64,000 nt of DNA from positions 17,619,681 to 17,683,680 of the forward strand of contig NC_079891.1 in the NCBI RefSeq assembly GCF_024868665.1, read 5' to 3'. The translations under genes were made by a program, and so were the position numbers. Position 1 is the stretch's first letter, and each line of letters starts with the position of its first letter. The stretch is from Triplophysa rosa. Its lineage: Eukaryota > Chordata > Actinopteri > Cypriniformes > Nemacheilidae. The notes under the pieces were generated by a model, which was not told the DNA's origin, did no database searches, and worked only from the letters and a program-made list of their open reading frames with translations. This document shows positions 33,176 through 45,353 of the stretch, in pieces.

Positions 33176-35081
33176 TAAAGGTGGTATTTGATCTGAGAAG
33201 TTTGAGAACCACTGATCTAGATACAGGAATAGTCGGTGTCCACTGGAGCTTTTATGTATGTGGATGGTCAGCACCACGCTTTTAACAACGCTGTATTTTC
33301 CACGCACAGTATATCATATTAACCAGTGTGCCTCGCCTAAAAAAAACACTGTCCAAGTGCCCGCAATAGCCTGGGCTTTAGCACTAAGCTATTCTCTACT
33401 TAGCTTTTTACAGGATGTTATATTTCTTTCAGGCTTAGACTTTTCCTCATAGATGGACAGGTCTAAATCAATGCTGAGCATTGACTTATGAGTCTCTGTC
33501 TGAGGTTTGACATCTGAAGGACATCTGGCTGTTTAAAGTTGTCGATCAGTCATCATCAGGTGTTTTCTGTCTTCTAGAATCTATATATACCTATCAATTC
33601 ACAATCCAGTGGAGCCACTCAAATGAATGATATGTCTGCAATCAGATTAAAAAGACCCAATTTAAATACCCCATCATTCTCATTATATAAATTCAACAAA
33701 CCTGCCAAGTTTCTCAAGGTTTGCACTACCAAAACTCACATTCCTTTTTGAAATTATTTTTTAATTGCACATAAGGGGCCACCATCTGTTTTATATATTG
33801 CTTGATACACTACAGCTGCACCTGATAAACTCATAATTAACCTGATAAGTTAAATTAGCTTTGTTCACCGCTGGCAGTCAAACAATTTCAAAGTTCATTG
33901 TGGTTTTCTTGTTTGTCTCCATGTTTGAAGACTTTATAATAGATTCTGACATTATGGTACATTTTATTTATTTGGATAATATGTAGTCTGCTGGTGAACA
34001 TCTGTTTTTCACACAGACCTCAGTGTGTGACAGAAGATGCAATCATCTGAATGATTAAAGGGGGCTGGTGCACCTGCGGCTGCAGTGTGGTTTCCCCTAG
34101 TGTGTCCATTAAAGCAGATACCTCAGTAGACACTGCTGGCTCCTTCAGTGCCAGGGACTGATGATACTGTGTGCAAAATATCAGGTTTCTGGCACCTGAT
34201 GACGATCTTATTCCTCCTTTTATTCAGATAGTGCTTTTTGCATGGCTGAGGATAATGAAGAATACCAGAAAACTTCATTCTAGCCCAAGCAGCATTTAAT
34301 ATGAGAAATATTTTGAGTTGTGATGGATTCTATTGGGTTTCAATTGTTTTTATTTCAGCAGGGTATAAGTAGCCTACGTAGTGTGTACAAGACTGTAAAG
34401 TCCTTCCTTTTTTGACTTGAAGATGTCAATAAATGCATTTTGAGTAAGGTTATGGTGATGGTAATACCATGACACTTTAATACATAATATAAAACATAAA
34501 CTAACAAAAGTTAACGTACTGTGGTATTTGTAGTGTCAATGTATACGTCCAAAAAACAAAAAGCCATTAAACTAAATGACTAAAACAATGGTACTTTTGC
34601 GATTTTTTTTTATTATGATATGGATCAATATCAAGTATAATGATATGAATATGTCATATATCACTGTATTATTTTGCAGTGGGTTTTTTAGTGTAGCCCG
34701 TTATGATTCCATGCGTTGCATTAGTAGAATGGTTTTAATTACACTCATGACTTCCTGTGCTCGCCCAGTTTGTCATTTTCTTGTTCTCTACAGGATCCAC
34801 TAAGTGCCGTAATGCAGCCCTGTTGTTTTGTTAATTGCTTTGGATCACTGACCGATGGACTTGTAGGACAATGAGCTTTCCGTAGTATTGTCTCATTTAT
34901 TTGAAGGTCTAGACTTTAATTAGCCAAACAAGCTTATATCCTCTCTATTACAGTCACATGATTTCCATAAATCTTGACATAGACACCTGCTCACATGAGT
35001 AATATAGTTTGCTCTCTTATTATGGTCATTATTCCTCAGCCCCAGTCATTAAACATCACTGGGGGTGATGGGTGTTGGGTG
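33176..35081. other. Intergenic or intronic, no gene seen
   Basis: AT-rich; no exon, RNA gene or recognised repeat apart from the short 33180-33225 segment. Confidence 0.45.
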
Positions 35082-35149
35082 CACAGTAAAATCGCCAGTG
35101 TTAAAAAAGGTCAAATTCACACTCACGGTATATATACTGTATATACATA

Positions 35150-35189
<40 letters not shown>

Positions 35190-35254
35190 TATATACATAT
35201 ATATACACTGGGAGAGTTAATTTGACCTTTTTTAACACTGGCGATTTTACTGTG
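35082..35254. mobile_element. Palindromic MITE with AT-repeat core
   Basis: Two near-perfect inverted arms of at least 36 bp: the left starts CACAGTAAAATCGCCAGTGT and runs on through AAAAAAGGTCAAATT; the right is its reverse complement ending ACACTGGCGATTTTACTGTG. Between the arms lies a TATATACTGTATATACA/(TA)n core. The structure could extrude as a cruciform. Target duplication could not be decided from the flanks. Confidence 0.75.
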
Positions 35255-35943
35255 TGGCACTCAAAATCTCTGACATTGTTCTGATGGATTATTCTCACAA
35301 TTTTGCTTAAATTTTGGTTTTGGGTGCTATTTTTAGGTTTTATAAAACTCAAAAACAGTGCATAAAATGATGACATTGAGTCATCAGCTATTTGTCTTAA
35401 TATTATTATCACTGAGTTCATGTCAGGTTTGCAATATCCTGGCAAGGCATTACACAGTGCACTAAAACTAAAAGAAGGTTTATAATAATGTCTGCAATCT
35501 ATTGTATAGGCTAAGCAAAAAATAGCTCTGTGAAAAATAAATACATAATACATAATATGAGTGATAAATCATGTGGCAAATCTCAGTAAAAAGCACATCA
35601 TGATGCAACAGTGAAGAATTTTTAAAATAGCTTTACTATCATATTCCGCACAAAGGGAGCAAGTGAACATTTTGCAGTATTTTCTACATATGTTTTATCT
35701 CAGATTAGTTATGGTTGCATAGCTTTTCTCATGCTTTGTAAACAAACATGACCTGGTCAAGCATTTGCTTCTAATCTGGTTTGCCTGTTTATCTGAAATC
35801 TTCTGTACCTTGATCATGGGGTTTAGAGGTCACATGATCTATTCCTCTTCATACAATTATTTTAGATGCTGCTCATGAACTGTGACAGCTTTAGTTTGTA
35901 TCTACATTTCTTCTATTATTGATTGATTTCTACTTTCTTGCAG
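35255..35943. other. Intergenic or intronic, no gene seen
   Basis: AT-rich; no recognised content. Confidence 0.45.
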
Positions 35944-35994
35944 CCCACCATATTTGGGACACTGATTGAAAAACCGCTGGGTGATCACAACTCA
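35944..35994 (+). CDS. Speculative small coding exon (gene model A, exon b)
   Basis: The acceptor TTTCTACTTTCTTGCAG is strong. The 51-nt interval ends before GTAAGC. Only frame 0 is open and reads PTIFGTLIEKPLGDHNS; the other two frames contain stops. The length is a multiple of three, so it fits the phase of the 25097 and 45249 candidates. Protein family not recognised. This is the best bordered of the three candidates but still unproven. Confidence 0.22.
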
Positions 35995-38288
35995 GTAAGC
36001 AAACTATATTTTCTTTTCCTGTGTGCATTAATGTATGAAGATTCTACAAATCTTTCATTTGGCCACCAAATTTGCAACCAAACTAAGATCCATATTAGGT
36101 GATCTGCTCACAGGCCAACTGAGACAGATCGATTTTATACACTTTTTAGTTCAATTTTATCAGATTTTCTGTGGGACGCTTTAGGACAGATTAGTTTTTA
36201 TACTGCAAATCATCTCACAAAACGTTTTAGGGTTTATTTACAGCTGGTTTTAAACAACATCAGAGTTGAGAATTGAAATGAGGAATCCAGACCTTGCAAA
36301 GAAGCACATGACTTATTAAGTAACTTATGGAGCCTCGTTCATCTAAATATTTCAGTTGCCACGTGCTTGTCCCAAAGGTGATGTTCTTCATTGATCTGTC
36401 ATTTATGTGTAACAGTGAAGGCCAAGTATAGACCAACTTTTTAGAAGAATTTCATTTCAAATGTATCTTAATGCTCACAAAGTACGTTTGGTACAAACCA
36501 ATATTCACTTGATTCATACAGCACAACAACATTGTTCATGTTTCTCATAATCTTGATTGTACTCACGGTAGGTGATCATATCCTCATCTTTAAACTCTGG
36601 GGCACCAGGCATGCTTTCTCTGCCTGATGTAACCTGGGAGAATCCAGCATGCCCACAGACACACAGGAGGATCCAGGCCTAATATTATTCTAACGTATGC
36701 GTGTCGAACAATGGCTTTCTCCATGGGACTCTGCTCCAGATCCAGTCAACACAGGAGATCAGTGCAGAAAGCTTAACTCCAATGAGATGAGCTTTAAGGA
36801 TTAATGCAATTACAATGTGCCAAAGCCAAATAGATTTTTCGCAGGGCTTTTGTTCTAAGCAAATTTACAGTAGTCAATCCCTCGTCCACCTTCTCTGTTT
36901 CAATGTTTCATCTGTTTGGTATAGGGAAAAGGAAGTTTATGGTTCACATAAAACATATCGTTTAAAGATAATGATAATGATTTTAGCTTGTGTGGTTTTG
37001 CTTGTGCACAGGATGATTGTGTAGTCACCTCACTGTATGTACATAAGGACGTAACATTAGGACATCAAATTGGACTTATGAATTCAGTTGTGAGTTGACA
37101 AAATGAACACCATGAAATAAAAACTGGCATTCTGTGTTGTGGGAAACCTGTTTGAAATGAAATTTGTCACAAAATGATTGTCTGTTGTTGTCAAATACAT
37201 TAAAGATCAGATGTAAAATGACTTTCTAATATTCTAATGCACATTTTGTTTATTTATTACCATATGGAATAATGTACAGTCAGTTGCTTAATATTGCAAA
37301 ATAAACAACAAAGTAATCAAGTCCCTAACTCAAAGCAGAGTGGTCTTTTATCATTCTGAAGTTTATTTCCTTATAATGACCTGCTGACACACCATTATCC
37401 TGCATATTGTGCCTGCTACTAAATAAATGACATTAAACATTGATTTGAGTTGAAAAGATTTCATTATGTGAGAAGAAAGCAACTGCTCAGCACTATATGA
37501 GAGAAGCGAAACAAGCACAGCGTAGGATTGGTTGCCAGGGACAACAGTCAATTATACAGTGGCCCTTAAATGAAATTATTTCACAGCTCTCTAGGATGCT
37601 TTATTCTGATTGGTCAAATGTGGCCTTCGCCGGTCACATATTTCTGAATAAGGATGGTTGTCCTTAGCAACCTATAACAGATTTTTCATCCCAGCAATCA
37701 GTTTTTTTCATAGCCGTGCTTGTATTCTATCTCATATTATTCTGCAGTTCCAATCACACAGTCAGGTCTTATTTTGCAATAATGGCTAATGAATGCCACA
37801 GTTGGCCAATTAGATTAAAAAAAAAGTAACAAAGAAACATTTTCCAAGAAGAAGCTTAATACATTTTTCGACATATCCCAAGATATTATTTTTTATATTC
37901 TTTTTATATTCTGTGAAACCTCAAATTCAGTGGGTTTTTCTAGGTCATAGTAGCTAATGTCAAAAGCATTCATTTGATGTCATGCAACTGTCTGTGTTAC
38001 TATGGCAACTAGAAATGCTTTTATGCTCATCTGTTCTCTTTGAAACAGTGAGTCTTAAAAGAAATGAAATCATTTTCAGGCTCTGACACATCCACGAAAA
38101 CACCTGAGTTTTTACATGGACGATTTAGTTCAACTCATCACATCATATGAAAAACGTATTGTAATTGATTGCTTATGGGATTGTGATGTCATTTCTTATA
38201 GTAAAACAGATAATGTTTAAAAAATACTGAAACGTGACTGCAGGCTTTACATTACTGAGAACTTTGGCATAAATGGTATATTTATGCA
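35995..38288. other. Intergenic or intronic, no gene seen
   Basis: AT-rich; no supported feature. Confidence 0.45.
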
Positions 38289-38818
38289 GCTATATCACCC
38301 TGTAGCCCAAGACTGGTTGCCCACTGAAGTTAAGAAGGGCTGAGCCTGGTCAGTACCTGGATGGGAGACCTCCTGAGTAAGCTAGGTTGCTGCTGGAAGA
38401 GGTGTTAGTGAGACCAGCAGGGGGTGCTCACCCTGTGGTCTGTATGGGTCCTAATGCCCCAGTATACTGATGGAGACAATATACTGTAAAAAGCACCGTC
38501 CTTCCGATGAGACGTTAAACCGAGTTCCTGACTCCCTGTGTTCATTAAAGATCCCATGGCACTTCTCGTAAAAGAGTAGGGGTGTAACCCCGGTGTCCTG
38601 GCCAGATTCCCTCCACTGGCCCTTGTCAATCATGGCCTCCTAATAAGCCCACCCTCTGAATTGGCTCTATCTCTCTCTCCTCTCCACCTATAGCTGGTGT
38701 GTGGTGAGCGCAGGTGGATGCTGCACACTGGTCGTGGTTGAGGAGAGACTCCCTTCATATGATTGTAAAGCGCTTTGGGTGTGCAGGAATACACAATAAA
38801 GCGCTATATACTGTAAAT
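38289..38818 (+). mobile_element. SINE3-like element derived from 5S rRNA
   Basis: The head (about 38289-38375) follows 5S rRNA through its internal promoter: AAGTTAAGAAGGGCTGAGCC and CAGTACCTGGATGGGAGACC correspond to 5S box A, intermediate element and box C. A body of about 370 bp follows, ending in GTAAAGCGCTTTGGGTGTGC and AATAAAGCGCTATATA, a tail of the CR1/L2-LINE type. This is the architecture of SINE3 described from zebrafish, transcribed by Pol III through a type 1 promoter and mobilised by a LINE. Open frames inside are not coding. Target duplication not resolved. Confidence 0.88.
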
Positions 38819-41800
38819 GCCTCATTCATACATATTAGCAATTCTACTCTTATTCTATTGCCTGCCAGATGCTGTCAGAAGTTACATGCTTCAGCTTGTC
38901 TTGGATCCCAGCAGGTTGATGCTCCTCTGTTTAGTCAATCTAATGACTTTAATGCATTATAAATAGTCAGGGCTCACTATTAAGCCTTTCATATTGAGTC
39001 ACGTCTCAGCTCTTTTCTTCACCTTGTGATTCTTTTAGACAGGTTAAATATAGTCTTCAGAGTCCTGCTGAGCTTTATTTACAGTGAACATAAAGTAAAA
39101 TTATGAATTAATATGAAGAGGTTGTAGAGTACAAATTCAGAGCCTTCATGTTTGGATAACTTCATGGTTCGGCTTACTTCATCTAACCAGCTGCTTGTGT
39201 AAGCAAGTATTTTACATGTAAGAAAGATAAGTTGGTTAGTATATATTATATCATAGAAATTTAATTCCCACGCCTGTCTTTTATGTCTCAGTTTTTCTTT
39301 GATTTGTTTAGAGACAACACGTGCACTTTTTGTCATTAACAGTTGTCACAAACACAATGCAGTATTCAGTTTGGCAGACTGCCATTCTGCACTAAAGTCA
39401 ATTTATCCTCTCATGAAACTGATTTACGCTGTTGTCTTTGACAGCAAAGCTTTTGTGCAAGTTATAGTGTTGGCACAAACACGCTCTGCACCAAATAATG
39501 TCAACACTAAGATGCATAAACTGAAAGTTCTACGCGCAGTGTTTGGCTCAACCGCATGTCAGAGAAAAAACGAAATAGGTAGGCTTTAAATGCAGTGACA
39601 TCGTGAAACAAAGTGTTGCTTTTGTGTGGGGGTAGAAAAGTGCCTATGCACAAGCTGTTCTCTCATAAACATGGGGCCGGGTGACCTTCCTCTGTGGATG
39701 TTTGTCTTGCAAGGAAAGGATGCTTTGATGACTAACTGACTCAGCGCTTTTGTATGGGCTGTGTTATGCCCATGTTATGGATGGGCTACCGCAGCCCTGA
39801 CTCTTAAGATGAATTTCTCCTGTTCAAACTGTAATAACAAACAACCTTTGGTACATAATGACCTAGAACGGCGTGATGCATTGGATCTTCAAGAATTTAG
39901 ATCTTAGTCCAGAAACAGCAGATGTGTTATGAAAACAAAATTAGGGTCAGAAGACGAATGAGGGGCTGAAAGGTCCATAGGAACAGTTTTGAGATTGCTT
40001 AGCTTTTCACACTGTACGTCTGGACATATTTCCATTTTATCACTAATTTATCCTGATGGGGACCAACTAGTGGCTCCATTTTAATTTGTCTAAAGTGTCG
40101 TCAAAAAAGATTATTATAAACACACACGATCAACTAACATAAATACACACATGATCAACTACTAGAACATTGTACACTGTAAAGATATAACACATTGTTA
40201 CATAAAATCATTTCATATCAGACAAAGTCATTTCAGTGACTGCAGGTTATAGAATAGAGCATAGAAAAATATGTTAAATACATTTTATTTTGTTAGTTTG
40301 TTTCTTTGAGTCCACTGCATCCCATTCAGATATCGTCTCTAGACAGCCATCACATCCTTTAGCAACACAATATACCTCCATCGCAGTGTTTCCATTACAT
40401 CTGGTAGATTCCCCTATACACCAGGCAACTGTGTTATGGTTTTTTAAAAATATGTGTTTTCCCTTTGTGGAATCCCCACTCTTCCTTTCATTTCCCTTTT
40501 CTTTTAAGTCTAACATGTTGTCAGCCAAATTTAGCAAACCAAAAGTAGTGTGGAAACTTGGACGTCAAAAAAAGTTGTTGTTGGAAGAATAACTTTCCAT
40601 AGCTCAAAATGTAATGAATAAATCTGAATGAACTTTTCATAGGAAAGCCCTTTTTACAAGGGGAAGTCAAGTCTAGTGTGTTTACTCATGAATAATTCAC
40701 CTTGTAGTTTTCAGCTATACAATATAATAGAGCAACTGGTATGGCTTTACTCAAACTAAACATTTGTGAGTTTTAGACAAGATGAACAAGCATGCTTGGC
40801 CGCTAGGAATTATTAAAGGTTTCCTTCACATTTGTTGCCCTTTTTAGTAAAAAGAGAGAGATAATGTTTTATTCATGGTCTAGTCTTGCCTGTGGCAAGC
40901 TATGGATTTTTCTGCTAGGTGAGATTAGATATTTTAAATCATTTGTTAAATTGTTCAAAAGGATAACAGGCTTCAATTTAGCATGCATGGGTTGCAGTTG
41001 ATTGTTTTGTGTTTACAAACCTCTCAAAGACAAACTGTAAGTCTGCAGTAGCTAGATAATCACTTCCATTTCCTCCGGTTATGAAATGTTGACCTGTATG
41101 GAAATGTGCACTTTGCAAACATTGTTTTTGGAATTTGCATTTTTTTGTTTTAAATATAGCTCAATTTGTATTCACAGTTTAGGATATTTATATATCTTTT
41201 CTGTGTCGGGAGGAAGTATATCAACTTCCAAACTTGCTTTGCTAGTGATATTTTTCTGTGTAAAAACGACTACTGAAAGTCCAGTTTTAACAATAAACAC
41301 AATGAGGTCATTAGATAGAGGCCAGGCTTTAATGTTAAAATGGCATATGAAATGTTTATGCATATGTGTGAAGCCTTTAGGAGCTGTTTTGATCAGCTTT
41401 GATCTGTTCTAATAGACCAGAGATTGCTTATTCACAGCTGAATTGCTCTTTCAAGTTTTTTCTCCCCAAGTTATTTTTGGAAGCTGTAAAGATATTTGTA
41501 CTCATCGTGATTCGTGAACAAGATAACTGTTTGCCTCATTTGTTGGCTGTTGGGAGAAAATGTGAACCATATCAATTTGATTCAAAAGCAAACACTCTTG
41601 TTATCAGTGCAATGAGAAACAATATTGCTCAATTGTTTTCAAATTCTGATCTTCATCTACACATTAATGCACGATTGTGCTAGCATGTGTCTGATAAAAG
41701 AGACAGAAACTATCAGATTTTGCTTCAGCCCATTGAGTTTAGAAATAAAGTGTATATTAATCTGTCATGATTTTCAGCATTGTATTATGAAAGAGCACTG

Positions 41801-43368
41801 CCATTAAGTTAACATGCAGTATACAGGAATTTTGTTGTTACAGGAGCAAAAAGCTTGTTAATTTTAGCTTGTGATGTAAATCTTTAGTTTTTAGATTTTT
41901 ATGACTGACAAAATGACTCATTTGAGTGAAAGGGACAAATGCGACTAAAAGGATTATGGTAAGTCATAAATGGTGTCAGTTTCAATCGCATTAAACTGAT
42001 GGTGACTTTGATGTGTTAAGAAGATGAAGGTAATGGAGCACCTGTGTCTGGTGAGACTGCAGTTCAATGCATATTACAGATCAGAGGACAAAGACACTTA
42101 AACTGTCCATCTATGAAAATCAACTTAAGTGCGCAAGTTTGCTAGTCCTGCTCATTTTTTATTTATAGATATTTTTACTGAGCTGGGGAAGCTATTTCAC
42201 ATTAACTGAGTATTTGTAGCCTTTTGTGATGAATCTGTGGTTTGTCCTTGGCAGTAAAGCTGTTCTTTGTTTTTGACGAAAAGCTTCCCGGTACTAAAGT
42301 TCTTAGGTTTCCCAGCATGCTCTGTCTGCTTGAGTTCTCCCCCAAACAGTCATTGAAGCTTGACGTGGCGACACATGATTTTAAGAGCAAAGAATATATA
42401 AACGTATAACTTAATAACAAGATAATTTGTGTTATCATTATGTCTGATGGAATATAAACAAAATTTATTTTAAACAAAAGTTATTTTTGAAAAACACTAA
42501 ACATATTACAACTTCTGTATGGGTAACTATATGAGCTAGACTGCCTGTAGCAGGGTGGGGGATATACAGTAGCCGGTCTGACTTTCTGTACATGTGTGAG
42601 TGTGTGATAGAGGGATAATAAGAGGGCAGTCAAACAGACGTCTTTTCCCAAGGCATTTATTTCCCCCCTGGCTGTGTGAGATTGAGTGGGACAGGACAGG
42701 ACAGGTGCAGGGTCTGACTGCGCTCTCAACACTGTGACTAATGACACTGAGAGACAGAGCAGCGAGAGACACCACCAGTGTGTGTGTGTGATTGGAGGAG
42801 TTGAGTGACTTGTGGGAACAGATCTTCCATTGCACACACTGCATGGAGTCACTGTATGATGTGGCTCTTGCTGTCAAGTGATGGACAAATGACATACTCG
42901 AGTATCGGTGAGTGTTATAAAAAAGTGCTCATTTCCAATTTGGTGGACTGATTATTTTTAGGGATAGAGATGAAGGATGTTTATAATACCTGGAGAAAAT
43001 GATTCATTAGCAATCCCATTTATTTAAAAAGAAGTCAAGTATACACAGTTTATATTCTGCCATCATTATTCATGGGTGCTTAGTACTGCAGCCAGGGTTT
43101 TCTGGACAGTCATCTAAGACGTATTTCAACCTGATCTCGGGGGAATTCCTAAATATTTTACGAGGTGGCTAATTCATATGAATTTGTGTGTTGTGAATCG
43201 TACATAAAGCAATATTGAAGCCCCATCCTTAAGCCCGTCCCTAAACCGAACGTCACTGTTAAAATGGACGAATGAGATCGTACGAATTCATATACGAATT
43301 TGCCAAAATTAGCTACATTGTAACATAGTTATGTTTTTGCCGTGAGATTGTGTTGTGTATTTACCACA
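38819..43368. other. Intergenic or intronic; possible conserved segment 39600-39830
   Basis: No gene. 39600-39830 (CACAAGCTGTTCTCTCATAA, GGGGCCGGGTGACCTTCC) looks less AT-rich and non-repetitive and may be a conserved regulatory segment. A short TG run lies near 42779-42790. Confidence 0.35.
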
Positions 43369-44409
43369 CTGTAAAAATGACACGGATATTTACTTAAAAA
43401 AAATGATGGTAACAATATTACACAAAATATTTTTAAATACTTTAAAGCGTATTTGTAACACAATATTCCATGAATAAATCAAGTAAAATTACCTAAACTA
43501 TTTAAGCACGTCACATGATAATCTTCAAAAAAATCCAGAACAGAAGAAATACTAATTTGAGCATTGGAGTTAACCTCTTGATCTCTTTTAACTTCAGTTT
43601 AACATTTATTATTGTTTACAACAACGTATATGATATACAAGTAAGCTGAGAGTCGTCTCAGTACTGGCAATAGCACCAGTACTGTTCACTGAGTGAAAAT
43701 AAGCACAAGCACAAAGCCCTAAGTACAAGCACCACTCTTCTGAATGATGCTAACCACGAAACTCAAAAATACAAACGGAATCTCTTCTAAATCTTGAAGA
43801 CAACTGAGCAATAACTCTATCAAGTCTTTCATTTTATTGTAAAGCACATAAAATAGCAGTTTTTCCACAAAAATGACTCTCTTAATGCTGTCGCATGCAA
43901 AGCATGCTGGGAACACCACAGCAGAGCAGTGCAGTGTTGGCTTGCTCACTGGGAGACTGCATTTATTTATTCATTTATTTATTAGATATTTATTATAATG
44001 ATCTTGCTTGGTCTATAAACAACATGCACTGTGCTGTGTTTTACCTTTCTGTGTTTTTCTTATTTGCTCCTGTAAAGCTGCTTTGGAACAATGCACATTG
44101 TGAAAAGCGCTATATAAATAAAATTGAATTGAATTGAATTGAACTCTAAATTCACTGCTCAGTTAGTGAAATTAACTAAAATAATTAATGTAGTCCCTCC
44201 ACAAAATAATTGAGTAAGTTTAAGTGGGTTGAACATGATAAAATTAAGTTGAATTCACTCATTAATTTGTGCATTTAGAATTCCGAGATTTTTTCTATAA
44301 TTTAAATTTAAATTTTGGTTAAAAAAACAAGAACACAATTGTATTAAGTAAAGTTTACTGAATTAATTTCATGAAATCTACTACAACACAGAATCATTTT
44401 TTACAGTGC
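43369..44409. mobile_element. Non-autonomous DNA element with CACTGTAAAAA ends
   Basis: Terminal inverted repeats CACTGTAAAAATGA (43369) and TCATTTTTTACAGTG (ending 44409). A GCATGCTGGGAA motif (about 43902) recurs in the related copy at 52963. The element is interrupted by a LINE tail (43965-44150). Superfamily not settled; no clear target duplication. Confidence 0.55.
43965..44150 (+). mobile_element. L2/CR1-type LINE 3' tail inserted in the DNA element
   Basis: GTAAAGCTGCTTTGGAACAA, TGTGAAAAGCGCTATATAAA and a terminal (ATTGA)n run are the standard 3' end of fish L2-like LINEs. Only the tail is present. It lies between the two ends of the CACTG element, showing the order of insertion. Confidence 0.75.
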
Positions 44410-45248
44410 ATGTGACAAAAATGACAACATTGATTGGTTCATGCTAAGCACGTGCACAGTCTGAACCCCTACAAACCATTTAGAGACATAATGCGACATT
44501 ATAATGAAAAACAGGCCATTTAACATTTTAAAAGTGCACCACAAACATCTTTTGTAAAATAATGTGTACTTTGTCACAAGTCTTTTGAATATCCATCATT
44601 GCAATCAGATTTTACCCACAATGGTGTAGTAATGCGTAATATCATCCAACAGCAGTCCTCCAAACCAAACCTTGGAGCTTTAATAGAAATAACCTAGAGC
44701 CAGTTGACAGAACACATTCTGGAAGTTCAGAAAGTGCACAATTTGTGTGATGGTATAAAAACTAAACACAAAAGACCTAAAGTGATTATTAAAGCAACAC
44801 TGTATCTGTAATAATCAAACATTCAGTTGTTGTTCAGAGAAAATGTTGAATTTCACTCTGAGGCACATCAAACATCACCAGTGGATTAAGCTACTGTTGC
44901 TGTTTTGCCTTTTGGCTCCAGAAACTTCTTTCTAGAGGTCTCACTGGGGACACTGGCACTGTCTGAATAGTGACAGATGAGAGACGAGAGAGACTCAAAA
45001 ACGATTACTGTCAAAAGTATGTGTGTGCAAGCATTTTGTCTTCAAGCCTACTGAAGCATATACACGGTTCTCCTCTCAATCCTCTCTGTATGTCTGACTC
45101 ATAATGAGCTCATATCCAGTTACATCATAGCAAATCTGCACTTTGGAATCCAATAGGTAGCCTCTGGCTGAGAAACTAATTCACCCACCAACTGCTAAAT
45201 TTGTAAGAGATTTATTGGTTTTCTGATATGTGGAAATAATTCTCACAG
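44410..45248. other. Intergenic or intronic, no gene seen
   Basis: No supported feature. Confidence 0.45.
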
Positions 45249-45353
45249 GCTCCGTACCGCATAATCTTGGTGGTGACCGTGTGGATGGGAAATGTCCCAT
45301 CTTCATCCTCCTCTACATCGAGTATGATTGACATGCTCAAGACTTTGTACTAA
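45249..45353 (+). CDS. Speculative terminal coding exon (gene model A, exon c)
   Basis: Acceptor GAAATAATTCTCACAG, then 34 codons open in frame 0 (APYRIILVVTVWMGNV, a Ser/Thr run, MIDMLKTLY) and a TAA at 45351-45353. The hydrophobic start could be a membrane-spanning segment. Composition is GC-richer than the flanks. An AATAAA at 46034 could end the transcript. Phase matches the two earlier candidates. The acceptor tract is poor in pyrimidines and no homologue is recognised. Confidence 0.18.
   Translation, partial: APYRIILVVTVWMGNVPSSSSSTSSMIDMLKTLY

Noticed and set aside
38300..38375. Genuine 5S rRNA gene
   Set aside because: Only the promoter part matches 5S; it is fused to a SINE body and LINE-type tail.
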